Shown: one piece after another, positions 1 through 7,591 of the stretch
Layout: each line of letters starts with the position of its first letter
How positions within the stretch are numbered: position 1 is the stretch's first letter
Assembly (NCBI GenBank): GCA_038254435.1
Contig: JBBSGD010000035.1
Span: 1-18,928, forward strand
Direction of reading: 5' to 3'
Length of the DNA: 18,928 bases
From: JBBSGD01 sp038254435
GTDB taxonomy: Bacteria > Actinomycetota > CADDZG01 > WHSQ01
Made by a program: the position numbers and the translations under genes
Notes under the pieces: model-generated
What the model was told of the DNA's origin: nothing
Seen by the model: the letters and a program-made list of their open reading frames with translations, nothing else
Databases searched by the model: none

Positions 1-213
1 GCACCCCGTGCACCCCGTGCACCCCGTGCACCCCGTGCACCCCGTGCACCCCGTGCACCCCGTGCACCCCGTGCACCCCGTGCACCCCGTGCACCCCGTG
101 CACCCCGTGCACCCCGTGCACCCCGTGCACCCCGTGCACCCGTGCACCCCGTGCACCCCGTGCACCCGTGCACCCCGTGCACCCCGTGCACCCCGTGCAC
201 CCGTGCACCCCGT
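1..213. repeat. 9-bp GTGCACCCC tandem array (24 units)
   Basis: Twenty-four head-to-tail units read as GCACCCCGT (equivalently GTGCACCCC). The first fifteen are perfect 9-mers; units beginning at 136, 162 and 197 have lost one C and are 8 bp. The 9-bp period is a multiple of three, so open frames run through it (Val-His-Pro repeats), but there is no start signal or family resemblance and I do not call a gene. The self-complementary core GTGCAC sits in every unit. The array begins at base 1, so its true length is unknown and the window may start at an assembly break within the repeat. Confidence 0.95.
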
Positions 214-221
214 GCCTGGCC

Positions 222-259
222 CGACAGACAACAGACAAGTGTCTGTCACTTGTCTGTCG
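222..259. repeat. Nested inverted repeat of TGTCTGTC motifs
   Basis: An 11-bp perfect hairpin (231-241 ACAGACAAGTG, loop 242-246, 247-257 CACTTGTCTGT) is nested in an alternative 10-bp pairing of 222-231 with 250-259. It starts 9 bp after the GTGCACCCC array ends. No T-run follows, so it is not a classical terminator. It could be a mobile palindromic repeat, an operator, or a scar at the array edge; function unknown. Confidence 0.75.
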
Positions 260-287
260 CCTCCTGGACAAGAGGGGGCGCAAGGGC

Positions 288-347
288 GGCTCCTGGCCGG
301 GCATCCATCCGGCGAAACCGGCACGTCGCGCCGATGAGCCAGGAGCC
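288..347. repeat. Perfect 10-bp inverted repeat enclosing a structured 40-nt core
   Basis: GGCTCCTGGC (288-297) is exactly complementary to GCCAGGAGCC (338-347). The 40-nt interior has further short pairing potential (CCGG/CCGGC tracts at 296-321). The plus-strand 3' side has a weak likeness to the end of a cobalamin riboswitch (a B12-box-like GAGCCAGGAG), but other conserved blocks are not recognisable and no B12-related gene follows. No T-tract follows. Between this element and 511 I see nothing I can name. Confidence 0.5.
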
Positions 348-511
348 CGGGTTCTGACGGCTCGTTTGCCAAGCCGACAGCGCGCTTCTTAGTGGGAGTG
401 AGAGACGCTCTTCAGGTAGACGGTCGGCGCCAGGTACCCGAGGCATCCCGAAGCCGGGTTGGGGTAAATCCGCGCTCTGACCGACAGCGTTCGCGGTTCC
501 GTAGCCTGCCT

Positions 512-607
512 GATGACCTTAGGCCACTGCGACTCGATCCGGCTTGCACGGCTCTGGTGTTGGTGGATCTGCAAAAAGGACCCTCGCCGAGCCCGCGTCA
601 GCGGTGA
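512..607 (+). pseudogene. Remnant of an isochorismatase-family hydrolase N-terminus
   Basis: The frame beginning at 512 reads DDLRPLRLDPACTALVLVDL followed by QKG, which resembles the first strand of isochorismatase-like cysteine hydrolases (TALVLVDLQKG, where the Asp is a catalytic residue in the family). The similarity stops at about 580 and the frame ends at a TGA at 605-607, without the later Lys and Cys of the active site. An ATG at 513-515 lies one base out of frame and would restore a typical MTLRPL start if a base had been lost, so both a frameshift and a truncation are likely. It meets the tail of the convergent permease gene at 598, suggesting a rearrangement breakpoint at 580-598. 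The family call rests on a short segment. Confidence 0.4.
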
Positions 608-1839
608 GAGTAGGAGTGCTCCGGGCGCTCGCCTTCCGCGGCCTCGAACGTGTCGCGGCACTCCTCGGAGCAGAAGTAGTGGGTTTTCCCGCCCTGCTCG
701 GCAGTTACGGCCTTGGCGCGTTCCACCGTCATGCCGCACACCGGATCGGGCGCTCCCCGCCGCATCGTCAGGTACCAGAGGGCTGCGAACACGATCACTC
801 CGAAGACATTGAGCCACAGCTTGTAACCGAGCTTGAGATCACCCATGATGTCGGTCGTCGTCGGTCGTACGGTGGGGATGAGTCCGGCCACACCGAAGAT
901 GCCGTCGACTACGAGACCCGCGAGCACCATCGCGACGAACATCAATGCGGTGATGCGCAGCGCGAACCTCGTGCCGTAGTATTTGCGATAAATCGCGATG
1001 ATCGGAAGCACGATGAGGTCGGCGAAGATGAAGGCCATCACGCCTGCAAAGGAGATTCCTCCCGACCACAGCACCGCCGCAAGCGGCACGTTGCCGACCG
1101 AGCACACAAAGCTGATCACGGCGATAATCGGACCCACGATGACGTTCTCGATGGTGCGCAGTGGGGCCGGAGCGTCGGTGATAAACAGCGCATTGAAGAA
1201 CTGATGGCCGAGCAGAGCTATGAACCCGGCGAGAAGGAAGCCGATTCCAATCTCCTTGTAGAGCATCTGCCAGTCTCCGCGAAAGTTGTGTGCGACGTCG
1301 GACCAGGCAGATGCAGAAAAGAGTCTCTGCCTCAGACCCAGGTCGCTTTCGGCCGCATGATGCTGGTGGCCGGTATCGGCGCGTTGCGCATGGGCGCGCG
1401 CGGTCTCCTCGAGCGAGCGCGACACGAAGAAGCGCAGCAGCACCCACATCAAGCCAATGAGGATGATTCCGCCGATGTATTCGGCGAGCGCGAATTGCCA
1501 GCCGATGAGGATCCACAGCACCAGCCCCAGCTCCCACACGAGGTTTGTAGATGCGAACTGGAAAACGAGGGCCGATGTCGCCGACGCCCCCTTCGTGAAG
1601 AGTGATTTGGCTATTGCGATGGCCGCATAAGAACAGGACGATGAGGCGGCGCCGAGCCCGGTGGCACGCATTACGGGCCCCGCTCCGGCACCGCTCAGCG
1701 AGCGCTGGATCTTCTCGCGTGGGATCCACGCCTGGACGATTGCGGAGATGGCAAAGCCGAGCACCAGGGCCCACCACACCTCGTAAGCCATGAGGAAGGA
1801 GTTGTAGAGCCCCTCGCCGATCTTTTCCACAACTATCAC
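598..1839 (-). CDS. ArsP/DUF318-family permease with C-terminal YHS domain
   Basis: Polytopic inner-membrane protein of 413 aa, related to the permease family PF03773 (DUF318), which includes ArsP, an exporter of trivalent organoarsenicals. Around eight to ten hydrophobic segments are visible in two halves (about 20-140 and 195-360), split by a His-rich cytoplasmic linker (about 145-190). Candidate thiol ligands are Cys69 (SSSCSYAA) and Cys246 (VCSVGNVPLAA). Residues 365-400 form a YHS domain (DPVCGM, then FCSEEC; Cys368, Cys390, Cys394), a metal-binding module often joined to heavy-metal transporters. The GTG start at 1839 overlaps the arsR stop by 4 bp (GTGA), so the two are translationally coupled. 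Efflux of arsenic or another soft metal is inferred from the regulator; the substrate cannot be read from sequence. Confidence 0.85.
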   Translation of the reverse strand: MIVVEKIGEGLYNSFLMAYEVWWALVLGFAISAIVQAWIPREKIQRSLSGAGAGPVMRATGLGAASSSCSYAAIAIAKSLFTKGASATSALVFQFASTNLVWELGLVLWILIGWQFALAEYIGGIILIGLMWVLLRFFVSRSLEETARAHAQRADTGHQHHAAESDLGLRQRLFSASAWSDVAHNFRGDWQMLYKEIGIGFLLAGFIALLGHQFFNALFITDAPAPLRTIENVIVGPIIAVISFVCSVGNVPLAAVLWSGGISFAGVMAFIFADLIVLPIIAIYRKYYGTRFALRITALMFVAMVLAGLVVDGIFGVAGLIPTVRPTTTDIMGDLKLGYKLWLNVFGVIVFAALWYLTMRRGAPDPVCGMTVERAKAVTAEQGGKTHYFCSEECRDTFEAAEGERPEHSYSHR

Positions 1840-2228
1840 GGGCCTCCCCCGTCCTTCGTCTGATGTACGAGGGCCGCATCGAGGAGGGCCTCACCCTCGC
1901 CGGTGAGCCGGTGCATCACCATCTTGCCCTGCTTGCGTCCGGTGACGAGCCCCGCCACCCGCAGGGTCTGCAAGTGGTGGGAGATCAGGTTCTGAGACTT
2001 GCCGGCCACCCATGCCAGGTCGCACACACACATCTCGTCGCCGTCGCGCATTGCTGCCAGCAGCGTCAGGCGCGTTGGATCTCCAAGAGCGCGGGCACGT
2101 TCGGCAGCAGCGGACGCGGTCTTGTCGTCGAGGCGCTCTCGCCGCAGCCGTTGTGCGCGGCGCGGGTTCATCGACAACAGGTTCCCGTCATGCGTGCTGC
2201 GATTGCGGGGTTGCTCCGAAGGCGACAT
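1836..2228 (-). CDS. ArsR/SmtB-family metal-sensing repressor
   Basis: Winged-helix transcriptional regulator of 130 aa. The helix-turn-helix spans about 65-100 (SQNLISHHLQTLRVAGLV), followed by the wing (KQGKMVMHRL). Before the recognition helix is the EMCVCDL motif, with Cys67 and Cys69 matching the alpha-3 metal site of CadC/ArsR (ELCVCDL), which binds soft metals such as As(III), Cd or Pb; metal binding releases DNA and derepresses the operon. The frame is open further upstream, but ATG at 2228 is preferred because a dyad operator and promoter-like hexamers lie at 2237-2265, directly in front of it. No Shine-Dalgarno is visible, so the mRNA may be leaderless. It overlaps the downstream permease by 4 bp and likely autoregulates both. 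The inducer is not determined. Confidence 0.9.
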   Translation of the reverse strand: MSPSEQPRNRSTHDGNLLSMNPRRAQRLRRERLDDKTASAAAERARALGDPTRLTLLAAMRDGDEMCVCDLAWVAGKSQNLISHHLQTLRVAGLVTGRKQGKMVMHRLTGEGEALLDAALVHQTKDGGGP

Positions 2229-2236
2229 AGGGACAC

Positions 2237-2265
2237 AGTAACATATGTTGATATGTTGTTGGCAA
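2237..2265 (-). promoter_or_regulatory. Candidate promoter of arsR-permease operon
   Basis: On the minus strand TTGCCA (2260-2265) is separated by 17 bp from GTTACT (2237-2242). The predicted transcription start then falls close to the arsR ATG at 2228, which fits the absence of a ribosome binding site. The -10 match is weak. Confidence 0.35.
2240..2257. promoter_or_regulatory. ArsR-type operator dyad
   Basis: A perfect 7-bp inverted repeat (aACATAT, 4-bp spacer gttg, ATATGTt) starts 12 bp before the arsR ATG, inside the promoter spacer. AT-rich dyads of this kind are typical SmtB/ArsR sites, and this is a rare AT-rich island in GC-rich DNA. Binding here would block arsR transcription and could also touch the divergent fdh promoter about 40 bp away. 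Confidence 0.7.
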
Positions 2266-2297
2266 GCACCGCGTCCGACTCCCGACGCCCGCCGTCC

Positions 2298-2322
2298 GTT
2301 TGGCCCGCAGGGGCGCGGGTAG
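2298..2322 (+). promoter_or_regulatory. Candidate sigma-B/F-like promoter of the fdh-mrp operon
   Basis: GTTT (2298-2301), 15-bp spacer, GGGTAG (2317-2322) resembles the actinobacterial stress-sigma consensus GTTT-N14-17-GGGTAT. A start near 2329 would leave a leader of about 38 nt before the fdhG ATG. An overlapping housekeeping -10 (TAGATT, 2320-2325) is an alternative. The same motif class recurs at 12401-12425 on the other strand. Confidence 0.35.
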
Positions 2323-2367
2323 ATTAGGCCGCGTCCGCAGGTCGGATCCGCAAACCGGGGGTTGTGC

Positions 2368-5300
2368 ATGGGGATTTCGGAGGTCGTCAATCGAGCCTCG
2401 GGCTGGCCCCTTATCGAGCAGATACGCCGGCGTGACGTCACCGCCTTTGGCGACTCGGCTCACTCTCCTCGCAGCAAGTCGCTCGAGCCCCGAACCAGGG
2501 ACGCCGACGTGACCCGGTCGATCTGCCCCTATTGCGCGGTCGGATGCGGGCAGCTCGTCTACAGCAAGGGCGGCAAGATCACCGACATTGAAGGCGATCC
2601 CGACTCGCCCATCTCCGAAGGCTGCCTGTGCCCTAAGGGCGCGGCGACCTTTCAGCTCGTCACCGGATCTCACCGAGTGCACAACGTGCTCTACCGAAAG
2701 CCCCACGGGACCGAGTGGGAGGCGATCTCCCTCGAGCGTGCGATGGACATGGTGGCCGAAAGGGTCCGCAAGACACGCGACGCGACGTGGGAGGACGTCA
2801 ACGACGAGGGCAATCCCCTGCGGCGCACGATGGGGTTCGCTCATCTCGGCGGGGCGACCCTCGACAACGAAGAGAACTACCTGATCAAGAAGCTGTTCAC
2901 GGCGCTGGGCGCCATCCAGATCGAGAACCAGGCGCGCATATGACACTCGTCCACCGTCCCCAGTTTGGGGACTTCGTTTGGCCGAGGCGGGGCAACCACC
3001 TTCCAGCAAGATCTCAAGAACTCTGATTGCATAGTCATTCAGGGTTCGAACATGGCCGAGTGTCATCCGGTCGGCTTTCGCTGGACCATGGAAGCCAAGA
3101 AGCGCGGAGCGACGATCATTCACGTCGATCCTCGTTTCACGCGCACCAGCGCCATGGCAGACCTTCACGTCCCGCTGCGGGCTGGGTCGGACATTGCATT
3201 TCTCGGCGGAATCGTCAACTACATCATGCAGAACGAGCGCTACTTCAAGGACTATGTAACCAACTACACCAACGCGGCCGCTATCGTCGGCAAGGACTTC
3301 GAGGATACCGAAGATCTCGACGGATTCTTCAGCGGATGGCAGCCCGACGAGGGCCAGTACGACATCGAATCGTGGCAGTACGAAGGAACGGAAGTCGCAC
3401 CGGCAGCGGGACAGCGCGAGATGTTCACCGGCGAGCCCAAGTCCGAGCGCGGCACCCAGGTCTCGGCCGAGCGCGTCGACCGCAGCCTTCAAGATCCTCG
3501 CTGCGTGTTCCAGATCGTCAAGAGGCATTTTTCCCGCTACACGCCCGAGGTAGTCCAGGAGACCTGCGGAGTGGAGCCGGAGCTGTTTGGCAAGGTGGCG
3601 CAGTCGCTGTGCGACAACTCGGGCCGGGAGCGAACCTCGGCCTTCGTGTATGCGGTGGGCTGGACCCAGCACTCGGTCGGAGTGCAGTACATCCGCACGG
3701 CTGCGATCATCCAGCTCTTGCTGGGCAATATGGGCCGTCCCGGCGGCGGGATCATGGCGCTGCGCGGCCACGCCTCGATTCAGGGCTCGACCGACATCCC
3801 GACGCTCTACAACCTGTTGCCGGGCTACCTGCCGATGCCCAAGGCGAACTACGACGTCTCTCTTGCCAGGTATATCGAGTACAACGAGTCGGCCTCGGGC
3901 TGGTGGAGCAACTTTCCCAAGTACATGGTGTCTTTGCTGAAGGCGTACTGGGGCGAGGCCGCAACCGCGGACAACGATTACTGTTACGACTACCTGCCGC
4001 ACCTCACCGGAGATCATTCGCACATGACGACCGTCGCGGACATGGCCGACGGCAAGCTTCAGGGCTACTTCATCATGGGAGAGAACCCGACGGTGGGCTC
4101 GATGCACGGCGCGCTTCATCGCAAGGGCATGCGTGAGCTCGACTGGCTCGTCGTGCGCGATTTCGCCGTTACCGAGACCGCGGACTTCTGGCGAGACGGC
4201 CCCGAGTTCGAGCGCGGCGAGGTGTCGCCGGAGGACATCAAGACTGAGGTCTTCTTTTTTCCTTGTGCCGCCCACACCGAAAAGGACGGAACGTTTACAA
4301 ACACGCAGAGGCTCCTCCAATGGCACCACGCGGCGATTGAGCCGCCGGGAGACTGCCGCAGCGAGCTGCACTTCATGTACCATCTCGGCCGCCGCCTGCG
4401 CGACATGTACGGGGACTCGGGCGACGCCAAAGACCGGGGCCTTCTCGATCTGACCTGGGAGTACCCGACTCACGGCAGCCATTGTGAGCCCGACGCCGAA
4501 GCCGTGCTCAAGGAGATCAATGGCTACAGGGTGGATGGAGGCGAGCCCGTGTCCGGCTACCTCGATCTCGAGCCCGACGGCTCCACTGCCTGTGGCTGCT
4601 GGATCTACTCGGGGAGCTTCGCCGACGGTGTGAACCAGCCGGCCCGGCGCAAGCCCGGGAGTGAGCAGTCGTGGGTAGCGCCTGAGTGGGGCTGGGCATG
4701 GCCGTCGAACCGGCGCATCCTTTACAACAGGGCCTCGGCCGATCCTTCGGGCAAGCCTTGGTCCGAGCGCAAGCGGTACGTGTGGTGGGACGAGGAGGTA
4801 GGCAAGTGGACCGGCGAGGACAACCCGGACTTCATCCCGGACCGTCCCCCCTCCTACCGGCCCCCCGAGGATGCGAACGGCGTGGACACGATCTCGGGCA
4901 TCGATCCCTTCATCATGCAGGCCGATGGGAAGGGTTGGCTGTACGCGCCCAACGGCCTGCTCGACGGACCGCTGCCGGCGCACTACGAACCGCAGGAGTC
5001 GGTGATCAAGAACCCGCTCTACAAACAGCAGTGCAACCCGGCGCGAATGGAATGGGACCGCAAGGACAACCCGTACCACAAGGCGTGGAACGACCCCCGT
5101 TACCCGTACGTGATAACTACGTATCGCCTCACCGAGCATCACACCGCCGGAGCTATGTCGCGCTGGCTGACGTGGCTATCGGAGCTCCAACCGGAGCTCT
5201 TCTGCGAGGTGTCCCCCGAGCTGGCCGAGGAGAAGGGCCTCGTGAACGGAGGGTGGGCCACGATATCGACGGCGCGCGGCGAGATTGAGACGCGCGTCCT

Positions 5301-5640
5301 CGTCACTCGTCGCCTTCCGGCCATTCGTTTGCGGCGCCGAGTCGTGCATCAGATCGGGTTGCCCTATCACTGGGGAAGCAAAGGTCACTCGCGTGGTGAC
5401 GCCGTAAACGAGCTCGTCTCGTTTGTCGCCGACCCGAACGTCTCGATTCAGGAGTCCAAGGCGCTCACGGGCAACATCGAGCCCGGCCGCCGCAGCACCG
5501 GCCGGCGCGTAGTGACGAGCGGCAAGCTGGCGGCGGGAGCCGGGGGCCGGGCTGCGCGCGACATACCGGGCCGCGGCAAGTCGCCCGAAGGCGCGCACGG
5601 GATAAAGACTGCGGAGTCCCAGGAAGGGGAGCAGACGTGA
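2368..5640 (+). CDS. fdhG: Formate dehydrogenase catalytic subunit, selenocysteine-containing
   Basis: Molybdopterin (bis-MGD, Mo or W) enzyme of 1090 aa that oxidises formate to CO2. The N-terminal [4Fe-4S] site is CPYCAVGC (Cys53, 56, 60) with Cys88 in CLCPKG. At 2941-2943 an in-frame TGA interrupts the gene exactly where E. coli FdnG has selenocysteine: upstream is NQARI and downstream HSSTVPSLGTSFGRGG, matching the family's QARVU-HGPTV...FGRGAM. The adjacent conserved His is present. Residue 192 is therefore read as Sec, and the two open frames are one gene. The C-terminal dinucleotide-binding domain follows (about 890-1030). There is no Tat signal, so the enzyme is probably cytoplasmic, as in actinobacterial homologues. 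The ATG at 2368 is preferred over the in-frame TTG at 2362. The stop overlaps fdhB (GTGA). Sec machinery is not in the window. Confidence 0.95.
2941..2972 (+). promoter_or_regulatory. UGA selenocysteine codon with bacterial SECIS-like hairpin
   Basis: The UGA at 2941-2943 is followed by a perfect 6-bp stem, GTCCCC (2956-2961) and GGGGAC (2967-2972), closing a 5-nt loop AGTTT. The loop begins 18 nt after the UGA, and its second base is G followed by U. This fits known bacterial SECIS rules: a small apical stem-loop 16-37 nt downstream with G in the first two loop positions, bound by SelB. It lies inside the coding sequence, as is normal in bacteria. Confidence 0.85.
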
Positions 5641-6494
5641 CAGAGGAGCAGCGATCCGCTGGAGGATCGCGCAAACAGAAGCAGCGATCCGCTGGAGGAT
5701 CGCGCAAACAGATGGGTTTTTTTACCGACACCACCGTGTGCATCGGATGCAAGGCGTGTGAGGTGGCTTGTAAGGAATGGAACCAGCTTCCCGACGACGG
5801 GCTCTTCTTTACCGGCATGTCCTACGACAACACCGGCGATCTCGGAGCATCCACGTGGCGACACGTCTCGTTCATCGAACGACCCGCAGCCCTGTCCAAT
5901 CAGACGACGGGCCTCGGCGACTTCTCGTGGCTGCTCATGTCGGACGTGTGCAAGCATTGCCAGAGGCCGGGCTGCCTCGAGGCATGCCCAACCGGTGCGA
6001 TCGTAAGAACTGAGTTCGATACGGTCTACGTGCAACCCGACATCTGCAACGGATGCGGCTACTGCATCACCGGCTGCCCTTTCGGCGTCATCGACAGACG
6101 CGAAGACGACGGACGGGCGTGGAAGTGCACCATGTGCTACGACCGTCAAAAGGACGGCATGGAGCCGGCCTGCGCCAAGGCTTGTCCCACCGACTCGATT
6201 CAGTACGGTGACCTCGACGAGCTCAAGGACAAGGCGCGCGAGCGGGTCGAGGAGCTCAATGCGCGCGGGCTGCACGAGGCTTACCTCTACGGAGTCGACG
6301 AGGTGAATCAACCCGGCACTGGGGGTCTCAACGCCTTCTTCTTGCTGACGGACGAGCCCGAGGTCTACAATCTTCCGCCCGATCCCGTTGTGCCCACCAA
6401 GAAAGCGGGCGAAGCGTGGAGCTCCGCGTTCTTGGCCGGTGCCGTCATGGCCGGCGTGGCGACGGTGTCGGTCCTCACCGGAGCCCGCCGGTGA
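5637..6494 (+). CDS. fdhB: Formate dehydrogenase iron-sulfur (beta) subunit
   Basis: Ferredoxin-like electron-transfer subunit of 285 aa with sixteen cysteines in four [4Fe-4S] patterns: Cys35/38/41/45, 105/108/113/117, 137/140/143/147 and 164/167/179/183. It carries electrons from the FdhG cluster to the membrane subunit. A hydrophobic C-terminal stretch (about 263-281) may be a membrane anchor like that of FdnH. The GTG at 5637 has a strong ribosome site (AGGAAGGGGA) and overlaps the fdhG stop. Family homology only begins at Met26 (5712, MGFFTDTTVCIGCKACEVAC); the first 25 residues are made by a tandem 33-bp repeat. ATG 5712 is the probable ancestral start, but GGAGG is 13 nt away from it, so translation from 5637 is more likely. 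The gene overlaps the NrfD gene by 4 bp. Confidence 0.93.
   Translation: MTEEQRSAGGSRKQKQRSAGGSRKQMGFFTDTTVCIGCKACEVACKEWNQLPDDGLFFTGMSYDNTGDLGASTWRHVSFIERPAALSNQTTGLGDFSWLLMSDVCKHCQRPGCLEACPTGAIVRTEFDTVYVQPDICNGCGYCITGCPFGVIDRREDDGRAWKCTMCYDRQKDGMEPACAKACPTDSIQYGDLDELKDKARERVEELNARGLHEAYLYGVDEVNQPGTGGLNAFFLLTDEPEVYNLPPDPVVPTKKAGEAWSSAFLAGAVMAGVATVSVLTGARR
5647..5712 (+). repeat. Two tandem 33-bp palindromic repeats inside the fdhB start
   Basis: Identical 33-bp units at 5647-5679 and 5680-5712 each contain a perfect hairpin, GCGATCC-gctgga-GGATCGC. The length is a multiple of three, so each copy adds 11 residues (QRSAGGSRKQ plus K or M) without breaking the frame. They sit between the GTG start and the conserved start of the protein, and look like an inserted palindromic element that duplicated. 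Confidence 0.9.
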
Positions 6495-7591
6495 GAGGCA
6501 ACGGAGACGGGCGGGAGATAGACCCTGCCCTCGGGCTCCTCGGCGGCGAGGGTTCGCTGCAGCGCGTCCAGCGGGCCGCGGGTAGCGAACCGCTGCCCCC
6601 GACTGTGTGGGACGCGCACGCCGAAGACACGTCCGGCGCCGATCCGAGCTACTACGACCGCCCCGTGATCAAGGAGCCGGTGTGGATCTGGAGCGTGCCC
6701 GCCTATTTCTATGTGGGGGGTGCCGCGGGAGCCGCTGCGGCGCTCGGGGCCATCGCTCAAATTGCAGGAGGCGAGAGCCTGCGTCCGTTGGTTCAAAAGT
6801 GCCGCGTCATCGCCGCCGGTGGGAGCGCTCTGGGCACCGGTTTTCTCGTCCTCGACCTGGGCCGCCCGGAGCGGTTCCTCAACATGCTGCGCGTGTTCCG
6901 CCCCACGTCTCCGCTCAACGTGGGCTCGTGGATTCTGTCGGCTACCGCCTCCCTCGCCTCTGTGGCGGCGCTACTGCGCCGTTCCCGTGGTTTCCTCGGG
7001 GACGCGGGCGACGCGGCCGGGCTTGGAGCCGGCCTCACGGGTGTGCCGATGACCGGCTACACCGCGGTGCTCGTTTCGACCACGGCTAATCCTCTGTGGC
7101 AGGGAGCCAGGCGCTCGATGCCCGCGCTCTTTGTTTCTTCCGCGATGTCGAGCGCCGCGTCACTGCTCGAGATGACCGCCTTGAACGATACCGAGGCCAA
7201 GATCGTCAACCGTTTCGGCATGGCGGGTTCACTCGGCGAGATCGTCTTCTCCACGGTCCTGCAGCGTGAGATCTCGACTGTGGAGCGTGTAGGCAGACCG
7301 TTGCGCGAGGGTCTGGCGGGCAGACTGTGGAAGCTGTCGCAGGCCGCGACCGTGGCGAGCCTCGGTTTGTCTGTGCTGCCGGGTCGCTCTCGCGCCCAAC
7401 GCATGCTGGGGGCGGCGGCCGGCTCAATTGGCGCTCTTGCCATGCGCTTCGCCGTGTGGGAGGCGGGCAAGGCCTCGGCTAGGGATCCTCGCGCGACTTT
7501 TCATCAACAACGCGCCGGCCTCGGCGCGAAGGAGGTCACGACGACGGCGGCAGTAAGCGGAGCAGACGACCGGCGCGCCACGGACGCATGA
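6491..7591 (+). CDS. nrfD: NrfD/PsrC-type membrane subunit of the formate dehydrogenase
   Basis: Integral membrane protein of 366 aa, resembling NrfD/PsrC subunits that anchor molybdopterin or cytochrome oxidoreductases and exchange electrons with menaquinone. A soluble N-terminus of about 55 residues leads to the conserved entry YYDRPVIKEPVWIW (54-67), followed by about eight hydrophobic segments (first VPAYFYVGGAAGAAAALGAI, 69-88) and the loop LDLGRPERFLNMLRVFRP, typical of the family. The GTG at 6491 is chosen because it overlaps the fdhB stop (GTGA); the frame is open upstream to 6416 without supporting signals. The 3' end overlaps mnhE by 4 bp (ATGA), which couples the dehydrogenase directly to the antiporter genes. 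Quinone chemistry is inferred from the family; no heme ligands typical of FdnI are evident. Confidence 0.88.
   Translation: MRGNGDGREIDPALGLLGGEGSLQRVQRAAGSEPLPPTVWDAHAEDTSGADPSYYDRPVIKEPVWIWSVPAYFYVGGAAGAAAALGAIAQIAGGESLRPLVQKCRVIAAGGSALGTGFLVLDLGRPERFLNMLRVFRPTSPLNVGSWILSATASLASVAALLRRSRGFLGDAGDAAGLGAGLTGVPMTGYTAVLVSTTANPLWQGARRSMPALFVSSAMSSAASLLEMTALNDTEAKIVNRFGMAGSLGEIVFSTVLQREISTVERVGRPLREGLAGRLWKLSQAATVASLGLSVLPGRSRAQRMLGAAAGSIGALAMRFAVWEAGKASARDPRATFHQQRAGLGAKEVTTTAAVSGADDRRATDA

Noticed and set aside
1..213. CRISPR array
   Set aside because: Contiguous 9-bp units with no spacers.
8..337. Val-His-Pro repeat protein in the tandem array
   Set aside because: Several frames are open through a 9-bp repeat by construction; there is no ribosome site and the non-repeat tail matches nothing.
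389..472. Short minus-strand coding tail ending in a His-rich C-terminus (YLKSVSHSH)
   Set aside because: It lies in a longer unconserved frame antisense to other sequence, with no start signal; not enough to call a metal-binding peptide.
544..1605. 353-aa open frame on the plus strand
   Set aside because: Antisense shadow of the permease; composition is rich in Arg, His and Asp without any domain.
2188..5142. 984-aa open frame on the minus strand
   Set aside because: It is antisense to fdhG, has no family resemblance or start signals, and is explained by GC-rich codon bias.
2965..5640. A separate 891-aa gene starting at TTG 2965, with 2362-2943 as an independent short gene
   Set aside because: Both are in the same frame and align as one formate dehydrogenase across the UGA; the TTG lies inside the SECIS loop.
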